Source: an uncultured Collinsella sp. (GTDB taxonomy: Bacteria; Actinomycetota; Coriobacteriia; Coriobacteriales; Coriobacteriaceae). Taken from it: 64,000 nucleotides of DNA. The translations under genes and the position numbers were made by a program. The stretch spans positions 1 to 64,000 of the forward strand of contig CAUBIC010000006.1 of NCBI GenBank assembly GCA_958435945.1, in the 5' to 3' direction. A model generated the notes under the pieces. The model did no database searches. It was not told the origin of the DNA and saw nothing but the letters and a program-made list of their open reading frames with translations. Below, piece after piece: positions 1-8,341 of this stretch (position 1 is the stretch's first letter; the number at the start of each line of letters is the position of its first letter).

Positions 1-139
1 AGTCCCTTGCGGCGTAGCTTTTATTTAAGCCGTCCAAGTTTTGGGGTGCAGTTCAGTGCGCAGCGGGGGTTCTTTCATGTCCGAGGACGCGCTGGGAAGT
101 TACCCCATGCGGACGGCGGACAACCTATGTAGCCTCAGA

Positions 140-871
140 CTAGAACATGCCCAAGAAACCATGCACAAACAGCGCAGCCAGAGCAGCGCCGACAAACGGA
201 GCGATGCCAGGAACGAGCAGGCCGTACTTCCAGTTGTTGTCAGCCTTGTTCTTGATCGGCAGCACCTGATAGGCCATGCGAGGACCAAGGTCACGGGCCT
301 GGTTCATGGCGAAGCCGGTGATGCCGCCCATGCCCATGCCAACGGCCCAAACGATCAGGCCGACGCAGATGGCGAGCATCAGGACGTTCTCGCCAGCACG
401 GTTAGCAGCAGCAAGGATGGCGCTGATGAACACAAAAGTGCAGATAGCCTCGCAGAAGAAGTTGCGGACATAATTCGTGCCCTCGGTGGTGGGGTTGGTC
501 GAGAAGATGTTGCGCTGGGCAATGGGGTCGACGACGCCCTCGGAAGCCTTGAACTCATCGGCATACATCAACCACGCGATCACGGCGCCCACAAAGCCGC
601 CGAGCATATCGGCAATCATGAAGGGGATGCAGCTGCTCCACGGCACCAGGCCTACGATGCACTGGGCAAGCACCATGGCGGGGTTCATGCACACGGCGCC
701 GCCAAAGACAAACAGGCAGACCGAGATGCCAAAAGACCAGGTGGTGATGGCAAACATGTGGCCGGAGCCCTGATACTTGGTGCCCTTGAGCACGGTATCG
801 CAGTGCACGCCCACGCCAAAGATGATCATGAGGGCCGTTGCGCCGAATTCACAGAGGAGTTTGGTAAGCAT
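140..871 (-). CDS. larD: Aquaporin-family channel, probable lactate channel LarD
   Basis: This is a 243-residue MIP/aquaporin-family membrane channel with six hydrophobic segments. The first pore motif is intact (N63-P64-A65). The second, normally NPAR, reads N190-Q191-A192-R193, followed by the usual DLGPR. It lies 49 bp downstream of the lactate racemase gene on the same strand. In lactobacilli the lar operon encodes LarD, an aquaglyceroporin that passes lactic acid, so context favours a lactate or glycerol facilitator over a water channel. The start is ATG with an upstream AAGG. The family call is firm; the substrate is inferred from the neighbour, and the NQA motif could alter selectivity. 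Confidence 0.8.
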   Translation of the reverse strand: MLTKLLCEFGATALMIIFGVGVHCDTVLKGTKYQGSGHMFAITTWSFGISVCLFVFGGAVCMNPAMVLAQCIVGLVPWSSCIPFMIADMLGGFVGAVIAWLMYADEFKASEGVVDPIAQRNIFSTNPTTEGTNYVRNFFCEAICTFVFISAILAAANRAGENVLMLAICVGLIVWAVGMGMGGITGFAMNQARDLGPRMAYQVLPIKNKADNNWKYGLLVPGIAPFVGAALAALFVHGFLGMF

Positions 872-920
872 AAAACCTTATCTTTCTTGTCGGTTACAAA
901 CGATTCGTTTAGGCCGCGCA

Positions 921-2198
921 CTAGTGCTGCGCGACGACAACGCCCAGGCCATCGGGAATGACGGCCACCTTGGCATCGGCACCCTTCATCTCAAAGGCGA
1001 GCTTGAGCGCCTCCTCGAGGGTGTTGACCGGCGTCATGTGCATATCCTTGATCATCTGGTGATCGCACAGGTCGGTGACCATGATCACAGGGTGATGCGC
1101 CAGGATGCGGGCAAAGATCTGGCTCGTCCACTGGTCGGGCAGGGTCTCGTCCTTAGGACGGTCGATGCAGGCGCGCTCAAACTCTGCCGGATCGTTGTCG
1201 GCGATGTTGTGATAGAAGCCCTCGCCACCGTGACCGTCGGCGCAACCGGCGACATCAATGATCACGCCGCCCTCGGGAAGCGTGGCCTCGGCAGCGCACA
1301 TGCCCTTCACGGCCTGGTAGATGTTCTGGTCGAGCGGGTAGCCGCCGTTGGTGGTGATGGCAATCTCGCACTCGACGGGCTCAACGCCGGCAAGGCTCTT
1401 CACGAACTCGCAGCCGGCCTCGTGCGCCTTGTGAATGTCGCCGGCAAAGGAGCCGATGACCTCGTGCTTGCCGTTGAGCACCACGTTAAGCACAAAGGCA
1501 AGGTGAGCCATCTCGGCAGCGGCAAACATGTCCTCGCTCACGTGGTTGTGGCACAGGTTGCCGGCACGCGAATGGGAATCGTTCACAAACTGACCGTTGT
1601 GGTTGTACATGATGGTCTTGTAGCTGGCGATACCGGGCAGCACGGACTTGCGGCTACCAGAGAAACCGGCAAAGAAGTGCGGCTCAATAAAGCCCTCGGC
1701 AAGCAGCAGATCGCAATCGGCGGCAATCTTGTTGATGATGCACTCGCCGCCAGAAGGCAGAGTGCCAATCTTTTTCATCATGCTGTCGTCAGTCGCGACG
1801 TGCATAACGATTTCCTCGTTGGCAACGATCTCCTCGCCGTACTTGTTGACGAGCTCCTCGTGCGTCGACGGACGGTGCATACCCGTAGCAACCAAAATAC
1901 GCACTCGAGCCTCAGGTGCAGCGGAATGGATGTGATGCAGCAGAATAGGCATCGTCACACGCGAGGGAACGGGACGCGTATGATCGGAGCTAATGATGAC
2001 AATATCCTTCTTGCCAGCGCAAAGCTCCTCGAGCGAAGGCGAGCCATAAGGGTTGGCAAGTGACTCCTCCACCAGCTCTTCCTGCGATTTTGTAGTCTTA
2101 AACTCGTTCTGATGACCTTCCATCACACCCGCGAAGTTCTTATCTTCGAGCTCCAGATGCAGCGTCTTGTGGTCAAACGGCAGTTCACATTCAAACAA
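921..2198 (-). CDS. larA: Nickel-dependent lactate racemase LarA
   Basis: LarA interconverts D- and L-lactate using a nickel-pincer nucleotide covalently bound to a lysine. I place the start at a TTG (2196-2198) behind GGAAGAGGG. From there the protein is 425 residues and the known residues fall at the numbers used for the Lactobacillus plantarum enzyme: D72 and R75 (SSDHTRP), H108 (GMHRP), H174, K184 (GSRKSVLPG) and H200. That agreement supports both function and start. An upstream in-frame start would add 68 unrelated residues. The cofactor enzymes LarB, LarC and LarE are not in this window. The channel gene larD follows directly, so the two are probably one operon for lactate uptake and racemization. 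Confidence 0.93.
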   Translation of the reverse strand: MFECELPFDHKTLHLELEDKNFAGVMEGHQNEFKTTKSQEELVEESLANPYGSPSLEELCAGKKDIVIISSDHTRPVPSRVTMPILLHHIHSAAPEARVRILVATGMHRPSTHEELVNKYGEEIVANEEIVMHVATDDSMMKKIGTLPSGGECIINKIAADCDLLLAEGFIEPHFFAGFSGSRKSVLPGIASYKTIMYNHNGQFVNDSHSRAGNLCHNHVSEDMFAAAEMAHLAFVLNVVLNGKHEVIGSFAGDIHKAHEAGCEFVKSLAGVEPVECEIAITTNGGYPLDQNIYQAVKGMCAAEATLPEGGVIIDVAGCADGHGGEGFYHNIADNDPAEFERACIDRPKDETLPDQWTSQIFARILAHHPVIMVTDLCDHQMIKDMHMTPVNTLEEALKLAFEMKGADAKVAVIPDGLGVVVAQH

Positions 2199-2378
2199 CG
2201 ACGAGCGCCCTCTTCCTTTCAACTGACACACTAGATAAACCGTTGGAAGGATACGCCGCTCACCGAAAAACTCCACCGTCCACCGACTCATTAACACAAC
2301 GTTCATATTTGACCCACAACAAAACGGCCGCGATCCCAAACGGGACCGTGGCCGCCTGTCAAAGACACTATAGACAGG

Positions 2379-2473
2379 ATGACTTACGCAGCGCCGAGGC
2401 AAACATCTACCCCGATGGCATGCGCGCGTAAGTCATATTGCATAAATACGTCAATAATTTGCATATAATGACG
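2379..2473. promoter_or_regulatory. Operator-like inverted repeats upstream of larA
   Basis: A perfect 11-bp inverted repeat (ATGACTTACGC at 2379-2389, its complement at 2426-2436) is followed by an AT-rich stretch with a second pair, CGTCA at 2449-2453 and TGACG at 2469-2473. This is 180-275 bp upstream of the larA start, in otherwise GC-rich DNA. It looks like a regulator-binding and promoter region. In lactobacilli a CRP/FNR-type LarR controls lar genes; whether that applies here is not known. Confidence 0.45.
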
Positions 2474-2933
2474 CATGGATTTCTAGCCGTAACAGGGTAG
2501 TACCCTCCGGAGCGTGCATTTTTGCGAGTATTCAGCATCGCGGGATAAGATTTTGGTGTCAAAAGTCTTTCAAAAAGTAGCTAGTCCTCATGACTCGACC
2601 CATCTGGATAGCATGCGACGAGAAACCAGCCATATACGGGCATCGCCAAGGCCCCAATTAGCGTGCAAAGGCATCAACAAAGGCAGCGAAAGCCGGCTAT
2701 GGCCTTATGCATCAATCTTTTGCTGCTGAAAACTCCGTTTTTTGCACGTCGCCCCAGGCACCACCCTCACCCAGCAGCTGATCCGCTGAAGACCGGACAT
2801 CGCAGGGCCCGCCATTAGTTTACTTTTAGGCACACTCCGCAGGACGCAAGAAGCCCTCGCCGCACTCCACATTAGGCGCGAAGCGCACTTTATTTTCATC
2901 AGCTTTAATCCCTGAAGACCGAGGACGAAGGGG
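2474..2933. other. Non-coding stretch without a credible gene
   Basis: About 460 bp between the larA control region and the ppc terminator. No reading frame has a good ribosome site or protein-like composition. It contains partial repeats related to the hairpin that follows: a CTGAAGACCG word followed by GGGCCCG occurs near 2787 and again near 2911. Confidence 0.5.
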
Positions 2934-3052
2934 CCCGACGGGTTTCCCTCTGAATGCATTCCGCAGCACGAAGCCCCCTTATCCGCAGCTCCGAAGGAGC
3001 AGGATAAGGGGGCTTCAAGTGCGAGGACGCATTCAGAGGGAAACCCGTCGGG
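2934..3052 (-). terminator. Long bipartite hairpin downstream of ppc
   Basis: Two nested inverted repeats form a 119-nt foldback. The outer arms (24 bp, 2934-2957 with 3029-3052) are perfect. The inner arms (GAAGCCCCCTTATCC and its complement) are also perfect around a short loop. It sits just past the ppc stop codon and is probably its transcription end. Words in it (CCGCAGC, GCGAGGAC) recur in the hairpin at 56096-56183. Confidence 0.7.
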
Positions 3053-3079
3053 TCCCGGTGAGAGCCACAGGGCTATCGA

Positions 3080-5893
3080 TTACCCCGTGTTTTGCAATCC
3101 TGCCGAGACGCCAGTCACAGTTGAAAGAATCAGGCTCATGTACTCGGCCTTCTTCTCCTCGGCCATCTCATCCTGGTTCATACGCACCTCGCGAAGGGCG
3201 CGGACCTGGGCGATGGACAGGGCGTCGACATAGGGGTTACGCACGCGAACGGCGCAGCCGAGCACGCGACGACGCTGCAGCGGCCATTCGTCACCGACGA
3301 TGGCAAGGACCCACTTACGTGTGAGCTGCATCTCGGTGAAGACCTTCTCGGACAGATCCTGGCGATCACCCAGGTGCAGATACATCTTGGCGATGCGCTG
3401 ATCGGTCTTGGCGATCGACATCTCGATGTTGTCGATAAAGGTGCGGAAGAACGGCCACTCCTGGTAGGCAGCCTTGAGCTGGTCAAGGTCGCCCAGCTGC
3501 TCGCAGGCGGTACCCAGGCCGTACCAGGCGGCCAGGTTAATGCGTGCCTGGCTCCAGCTGAAGATCCACGGAATGGTACGCAGGTCGTCGAGCGACTTGG
3601 CGCCCAGGCCGCGCTTAGCGGGACGCGAGCCAATCGGCAGCAGACCGACTTCGGTCAGCGGCGTCACGGTCGAGAACCACGGTGTAAAGTCCTCGGTGTT
3701 CAGCAGGTCCAGATAGCGCTCGTGGCTTGCAGCGTTAAGCTTCTCGGCCATATCCCAGAACTTCTGCGTGGTCTCTGTGTTGGTCTTCTCGACACTCGGG
3801 GCCGACTGCAAAAGCGTTGCGGCGGCAACGGACTCAACATGGCGCTGAGCCAGCGTGCGGTTGCCGTAACGGGCAAAAATGACCTCGCCCTGCTCGGTGA
3901 GCTTAAAGAAGCAGTTGACCGAACCCTTGGGCTGCGCCAGCACGGCCTTGTTGGCCGGGCCGCCGCCACGGCCAACGGCACCGCCGCGACCGTGCATGAG
4001 CACCAGGTCGATATCGTTCTTCTCGGCCCACTTGGCAATGCGCTCCTGCGCGGAATGCAGCGCGAGCATGGCCGTGGTAGGACCGGCGTCCTTGGAGGAG
4101 TCGGAATAGCCCAGCATAACCTCCATGCGGCGGTTGGTCTGGGCAAGACGCTTCTGTACCACGGGCAGCGTAAGCATCTGGTCGAGCACGTCGACGCAGC
4201 CCTCAAGGTCCTCGAGCTGCTCGAATAGCGGGATCACGTCGAGCTCGGGGACATCTTCCTCGTGTGCGAAGGACAGGTGGGCAAGCTCAAAGACGTCAGC
4301 CACATGCTGGGCGCTCTTGGTAAACGAGATGATGTAGCGGTGCGCCATCTTCTTGCCGTAGCGCTTTTGGATGGAGCCGATAGCGCGGAAGGTATCGATG
4401 ACCTCGCGCGTCATGGGCTGCAGGTCGCCATGGATACCGTTCTCGTGGATATCCTTAAGGGCGCGGGCATGCACCACGGAGTGCTGACGGAACTCCATCT
4501 CGACCATATGGAAGCCGAAGGACTCGACCTGCCAGATGATGGTTTGGACCGGGCCGTAGGCAGCACGGACGGCACCGCAGGCGGCCAGCGAACGCTGGAC
4601 GACGCGCAGGTCATCCAGGAACTCGTCGGCGCTGTGGTACATGGTGTCGGTGATACGACGGACGGTGGCGTTCAGGCGGTCGGCCATGACGAGCATGACG
4701 GCGCGATGCGGCTCGTGCTCGGAGATCAGCTCGGCGCGGGCCGTGTAACGAGGGCTCATCTCGACCTGATGGTTCCACAGGTTAATGAGCTCGGCCGACG
4801 GCTTGCTGTAGGTAGCCTCGAGCGTGAGGTTGCGGCCGATGTGGCGGCACTTGTCCTCGAGCTTGAGCACCATGTGCGTAAAGTACTTGGCGGCGACCTC
4901 ACGGCTCACCTTGGCGGTGACGTTGGGGTTACCGTCGCGGTCGGAACCGATCCAGCTGCCGGGATGGAAGAACGCCGGGCACAGCGGCGGCACAGTACCG
5001 GCCTTGTCGCCCAGCACCCAATCGTCAAAACGACGATAGATAACGGGGATAACGTCGAACAGCGTGTTATCGAAGATGTCGATGATGGTATCGGCTTCCT
5101 CGACCGGCGTGGGCTTCTTGAGCGCGATGGGACTCGTACGCACCAGGGCGTCGATCTCCTGCAGCATATGGCGCTCGTTCTCCACCAGGTCGGAGCCGCC
5201 CAGACGCGGACGCTCCTCCAGCAGGTTGGAGATACGGCGGATCTTGCCCTCGACGGCCTTACGACGGGCCTCGGTGGGATGTGCGGTAAAGACAGGGTGG
5301 AACTCGAGCTTGTCGAGCAGCTCGTTGGCACCCTCGACACCCAGCTCATTCACCAGCTGGTGATAGGCAACGGTAAGCTCGTTGGCAGGATCGACCTCGG
5401 TATCGGTCGACGCACCGGCCTCGCGATCGCGCAGCTGCGCCACACGGTAGTTCTCCTCCGACAGGTTTGCCAGATGGAAAAAGCTCGTAAAGGCGCGAAC
5501 GATGACCTGCTGCTTATCGAGCGGCAGGCTGTCGATCAAATCGACGACCTCACGAAATGCCACGGCAGTGGGCTCGTCGGCGGTGGGCACGCCCTGCTCG
5601 TCGACGGCTTCGTCGGCAGCGCAGGTACCGGGGTTGCCGGCATTGACCACAATCTCGGCTGTCAAAATCTTGTCGAACAGGTCCGCGATCTCGGGATCAT
5701 ACTCGCTAAGCACACGGCGCTCCAGGCGCAAGAACAGCGCCAGATTGTCGCGCAGCTCCTCGGGGATCTCGATCTCGGCGAGACGCTCCCTGGACTCGGC
5801 ATTCGAGCCGATTCGGTTAACGAGGCGGTTGACCACGGCAGCGACACGCGCCGCGGCTTCGGGTACAGACTGGTTGCTTAGGTTCTCAGCCAC
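3080..5893 (-). CDS. ppc: Phosphoenolpyruvate carboxylase
   Basis: PEP carboxylase adds bicarbonate to PEP to give oxaloacetate, the anaplerotic entry to the reductive TCA branch in fermenters. The protein is about 937 residues, the usual length. It carries the TAHPTE motif near residue 205, GSDRDGNPNVT, GYSDSSKDAG, the glycine-rich HGRGGAVGRGGGP loop and the C-terminal QNTG. I choose GTG at 5893 because GGGAGGAAAC lies just before it; an ATG four codons upstream is too close to its own GGAGG. It is a single gene ending at a long hairpin. Confidence 0.97.
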   Translation of the reverse strand: MAENLSNQSVPEAAARVAAVVNRLVNRIGSNAESRERLAEIEIPEELRDNLALFLRLERRVLSEYDPEIADLFDKILTAEIVVNAGNPGTCAADEAVDEQGVPTADEPTAVAFREVVDLIDSLPLDKQQVIVRAFTSFFHLANLSEENYRVAQLRDREAGASTDTEVDPANELTVAYHQLVNELGVEGANELLDKLEFHPVFTAHPTEARRKAVEGKIRRISNLLEERPRLGGSDLVENERHMLQEIDALVRTSPIALKKPTPVEEADTIIDIFDNTLFDVIPVIYRRFDDWVLGDKAGTVPPLCPAFFHPGSWIGSDRDGNPNVTAKVSREVAAKYFTHMVLKLEDKCRHIGRNLTLEATYSKPSAELINLWNHQVEMSPRYTARAELISEHEPHRAVMLVMADRLNATVRRITDTMYHSADEFLDDLRVVQRSLAACGAVRAAYGPVQTIIWQVESFGFHMVEMEFRQHSVVHARALKDIHENGIHGDLQPMTREVIDTFRAIGSIQKRYGKKMAHRYIISFTKSAQHVADVFELAHLSFAHEEDVPELDVIPLFEQLEDLEGCVDVLDQMLTLPVVQKRLAQTNRRMEVMLGYSDSSKDAGPTTAMLALHSAQERIAKWAEKNDIDLVLMHGRGGAVGRGGGPANKAVLAQPKGSVNCFFKLTEQGEVIFARYGNRTLAQRHVESVAAATLLQSAPSVEKTNTETTQKFWDMAEKLNAASHERYLDLLNTEDFTPWFSTVTPLTEVGLLPIGSRPAKRGLGAKSLDDLRTIPWIFSWSQARINLAAWYGLGTACEQLGDLDQLKAAYQEWPFFRTFIDNIEMSIAKTDQRIAKMYLHLGDRQDLSEKVFTEMQLTRKWVLAIVGDEWPLQRRRVLGCAVRVRNPYVDALSIAQVRALREVRMNQDEMAEEKKAEYMSLILSTVTGVSAGLQNTG

Positions 5894-6057
5894 GTTTCCT
5901 CCCATTCCTCCTTCTATGCACGTAACATGCGGTATTCATTATAGGCGCTTGAGAAATACTTTCGACACTGATTGCGCTTTACCACACAAAAGTATTTTCT
6001 GCATTGCAAAGGTTTTTGCCCTAAATGGTCGTATTTCTCGGTGGGCGGCATACGTAA

Positions 6058-6093
6058 ACGGGGGCATTCCGCATAAAAGCGAAACACCCCCGT
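6058..6093 (-). terminator. Hairpin downstream of hisS
   Basis: ACGGGGG pairs with CCCCCGT, with further partial pairing inside, in the gap after the hisS stop. The U tract is short, so efficiency is uncertain. The rest of the 5894-6150 gap should hold the ppc promoter, though I see no clear -35/-10 pair. Confidence 0.5.
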
Positions 6094-6150
6094 AACAATC
6101 GCTCTCCATGAGCAGGGCACGTTAGCAGGCCCGAAGCTCAAAAAGATGCG

Positions 6151-7464
6151 CTACAGGCGCTCGCGAACCGCCTCGACGACGTTGTCCAGATCGGCGAGCA
6201 CCTCGTCATGGCTCTGCATGTCGCGCACTTTGACCTTGCCGGCGGCAAGCTCGTCGCCACCCAGGACCAAGATGAGCTTGGCGCCTACCTTATCGGCTTG
6301 CTTAAACTGGGCCTTGAGCGAACGACCCTGATAGTCGGCCTCGGTCACAATCCCTGCGGCGCGAAGCTCCTGCGTAATGGCAAAGACGTTCTGACGCAGC
6401 TCCTTGCCGGCGTTGGCGACATAGACGCACGGGGCCTCATCGGCACCCAAATCGCTGCCAAAGGCCTGCAGGGCCAGCAGGGCGCGCTCAAAACCGACAG
6501 CAAAGCCGACGCCCGCCGTGGGCTTGCCACCCTCGAGCTCGACCAGGCCATCGTAGCGGCCGCCGCCGCCGATGGAGCCGACGCCGGCGCCAGGGGCCTC
6601 GACCTCAAAGACAGTACGGGTGTAGTAGTCCAGGCCGCGCACCAAGGTGGGATCCTCGACATACTCGATACCGGCGGCATCCAGATAGCGCTTGACCTGC
6701 TCGTAGTGCTCGCGGCACTCATCGCACAGGTTGTCACCCATCAGCGGAGCCTCGGCCATGATCTCGCGGCAGTGGTCGTTCTTGCAGTCGAAGGCACGCA
6801 GCGGGTTGAGCTCGGCGCGCTCGCGGCACTCATCGCACATCTCGTCGGCGTGATCGAGGATGAACTGCTTAACCTGCTCGCGATAAGCCGGACGGCACTG
6901 GGCGTCACCCATCGAGTTGATGAGCAGACGAAGCTTGGAAAGATCGAAGCCCAGGCGCTTGTAGAACTCCATGAGCATGATGATGCACTCGGCGTCTGCC
7001 GCCGGATCGGGAGCGCCGAGCCACTCGATGCCCACCTGGTGGAACTGGCGCAGGCGGCCCTTCTGGGGACGCTCGCCGCGGAACATGGCCTCGGCGTAGT
7101 AAGCCTTAAACGGCGTGGAGCCCTGGGGCACCAGATTGTTCTCGACGACGGCGCGCACCACGCCGGCCGTGCCCTCGGGGCGAAGTGCCAGGCGCTGCTT
7201 GGGCTTGAGTTTGGTGTCGGTGCCCTCGGTAAAGACGCGCTCCAGGTTGGCACCGCTGAACACGCGGAACATTTCCTTGCGCACGACGTCGGTCGACTGG
7301 CCGATACCGTGGACAAACACGTCAACCTGCTCGATCGCGGGCGTCTCGATGGGTTTAAAACCAAACGGCTCGAACACGCCGGCCGCAATCTGCTGCATCT
7401 TTTGCCAGGCGCGCATCTCGGCGCCGATAAGGTCGCGGGTTCCCTCCGCCTTCTGTGCCTGCAT
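6151..7464 (-). CDS. hisS: Histidyl-tRNA synthetase
   Basis: A class II aminoacyl-tRNA synthetase that charges tRNA-His. Motif 2 is present (MFRGERPQKGR), as is ALRPEGTAG and the histidine-specific LVRGLDYYTRT motif. The C-terminal ~95 residues form the anticodon-binding domain. There is also a cysteine-rich insert (CDECRE twice) in the region just before the LVRGLDYYTRT motif, a possible metal site. The start is the ATG at 7464 with AAAGG about nine bases upstream; a TTG two codons earlier is less likely. It stands alone between ppc and a repeat-rich gap. Confidence 0.96.
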   Translation of the reverse strand: MQAQKAEGTRDLIGAEMRAWQKMQQIAAGVFEPFGFKPIETPAIEQVDVFVHGIGQSTDVVRKEMFRVFSGANLERVFTEGTDTKLKPKQRLALRPEGTAGVVRAVVENNLVPQGSTPFKAYYAEAMFRGERPQKGRLRQFHQVGIEWLGAPDPAADAECIIMLMEFYKRLGFDLSKLRLLINSMGDAQCRPAYREQVKQFILDHADEMCDECRERAELNPLRAFDCKNDHCREIMAEAPLMGDNLCDECREHYEQVKRYLDAAGIEYVEDPTLVRGLDYYTRTVFEVEAPGAGVGSIGGGGRYDGLVELEGGKPTAGVGFAVGFERALLALQAFGSDLGADEAPCVYVANAGKELRQNVFAITQELRAAGIVTEADYQGRSLKAQFKQADKVGAKLILVLGGDELAAGKVKVRDMQSHDEVLADLDNVVEAVRERL

Positions 7465-7529
7465 GGGCAAACACCTTTCTTTTGTATCGCGTCATAGGTA
7501 GTGGACATTATACGGCACAAAGCAGCAAC

Positions 7530-7733
7530 GCGGCGGCGCGCCTGACCGAACGAGGGTATGGGGGCTCGTTCGGCCAGACGCGCCGCCGCTGTTTGTGATC
7601 CCTTTTCCTCCGTCCCCTTCGGGTCACGTGATCCCTTGGGGACGGAGGAATAGGGATCATTTCGTAGGCCCGTGGCCGCCTTGGAAACCGAATGATGGTA
7701 CGAGCATCCATTCGGCTTCCAAGGCGGCCACGG
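7530..7733. repeat. Three consecutive long foldback hairpins
   Basis: Three near-perfect inverted repeats occur back to back: 7530-7589 (25-bp arms), 7597-7658 (21-bp arms, one mismatch, containing CCTCCGTCCCC) and 7670-7733 (25-bp arms, one mismatch). They fill the gap between hisS and the truncated MFS gene. The first could terminate the MFS transcript. The other two look like mobile or recombinogenic intergenic palindromes of the kind seen elsewhere in this window. Confidence 0.75.
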
Positions 7734-7768
7734 ACAGAACGGGACGAACAGAAAAGAGCGACGGACGC

Positions 7769-8218
7769 CTACTCCCCCGCCACGTTCGCGCGCAGCTTGG
7801 CGGCGATGGGCTCGGATACCAGCAGGAACACGAGCATGACCACGGAGCACGCCAAGCACACGATCCAGGTGCTCGCAAAGGAGCCCGAGACGGCAAAGAG
7901 CACGTAGACCTGCCACAGCTCACCGACAAAGCTCATGCCGGCAAGCACCGCCGAGGTAGCGATAACGGTGAGCGAGCCCAATACGCGGCCACTCACTTTA
8001 TCGGCAACATGGCCGATAACGAGCGAACCCACGACGCTCACCACGGTGGAGATGGCATTGGAGATGTTGTACTGCGCAAGGGAAATGCCCAGGTCGCTGA
8101 CGATCAGCGGCTGGAACAGGCTCATGCAGTTGACGAAAATCGTGTAGCATGTGGCCATGATCACGAAGCCGGAGGTCACCACGAGCCAGCCGGGGAAGAA
8201 CTTACGCTGCTGGGACAT
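7769..8218 (-). pseudogene. MFS transporter with a large internal deletion
   Basis: The 149-residue frame starts well (AAGGAGCAGT before ATG) and encodes a normal MFS N-terminus: four membrane segments with the loop motif GHVADKVSGR after the second. After about residue 115 it jumps to what looks like the final membrane helix and a charged tail. A working transporter of this superfamily has 12 segments and about 400 residues, so roughly 250 residues are missing while the frame is kept. I infer an in-frame deletion remnant. It follows an M20 amidohydrolase gene that it may once have served. Confidence 0.75.
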
Positions 8219-8282
8219 ACTGCTCCTTATTTAACAAACGAATAGCCGGCGCCGGGCGCCGGTAGTGCCCAAGATTGCCTTG

Positions 8283-8315
8283 AAAGACAAGGGCATAGGC
8301 CTTACGGCCATGCCC
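8283..8315 (-). terminator. Terminator after the M20 amidohydrolase
   Basis: GGGCATGGCC pairs with GGCCTATGCCC around a three-base loop on the minus strand, followed by TTGTCTTTC. Confidence 0.65.
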
Positions 8316-8341
8316 GCAGGCTTGAAAGGCAAGGTTGGATG

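Noticed and set aside
2199..2402. N-terminal extension of LarA to an upstream start
   Set aside because: It adds 68 residues unlike the family and shifts the catalytic numbering; the TTG at 2198 has a good ribosome site.
2705..2959. An 84-codon minus-strand frame between larA and ppc
   Set aside because: No ribosome site, basic low-complexity product, and it runs into the ppc terminator hairpin.
4262..5881. A 539-codon frame opposite ppc
   Set aside because: Antisense shadow of PEP carboxylase with no start signals.
7561..7700. tRNA or riboswitch candidate in the foldback cluster
   Set aside because: The stems are simple long palindromes with no cloverleaf and no ligand-domain motif that I recognise.
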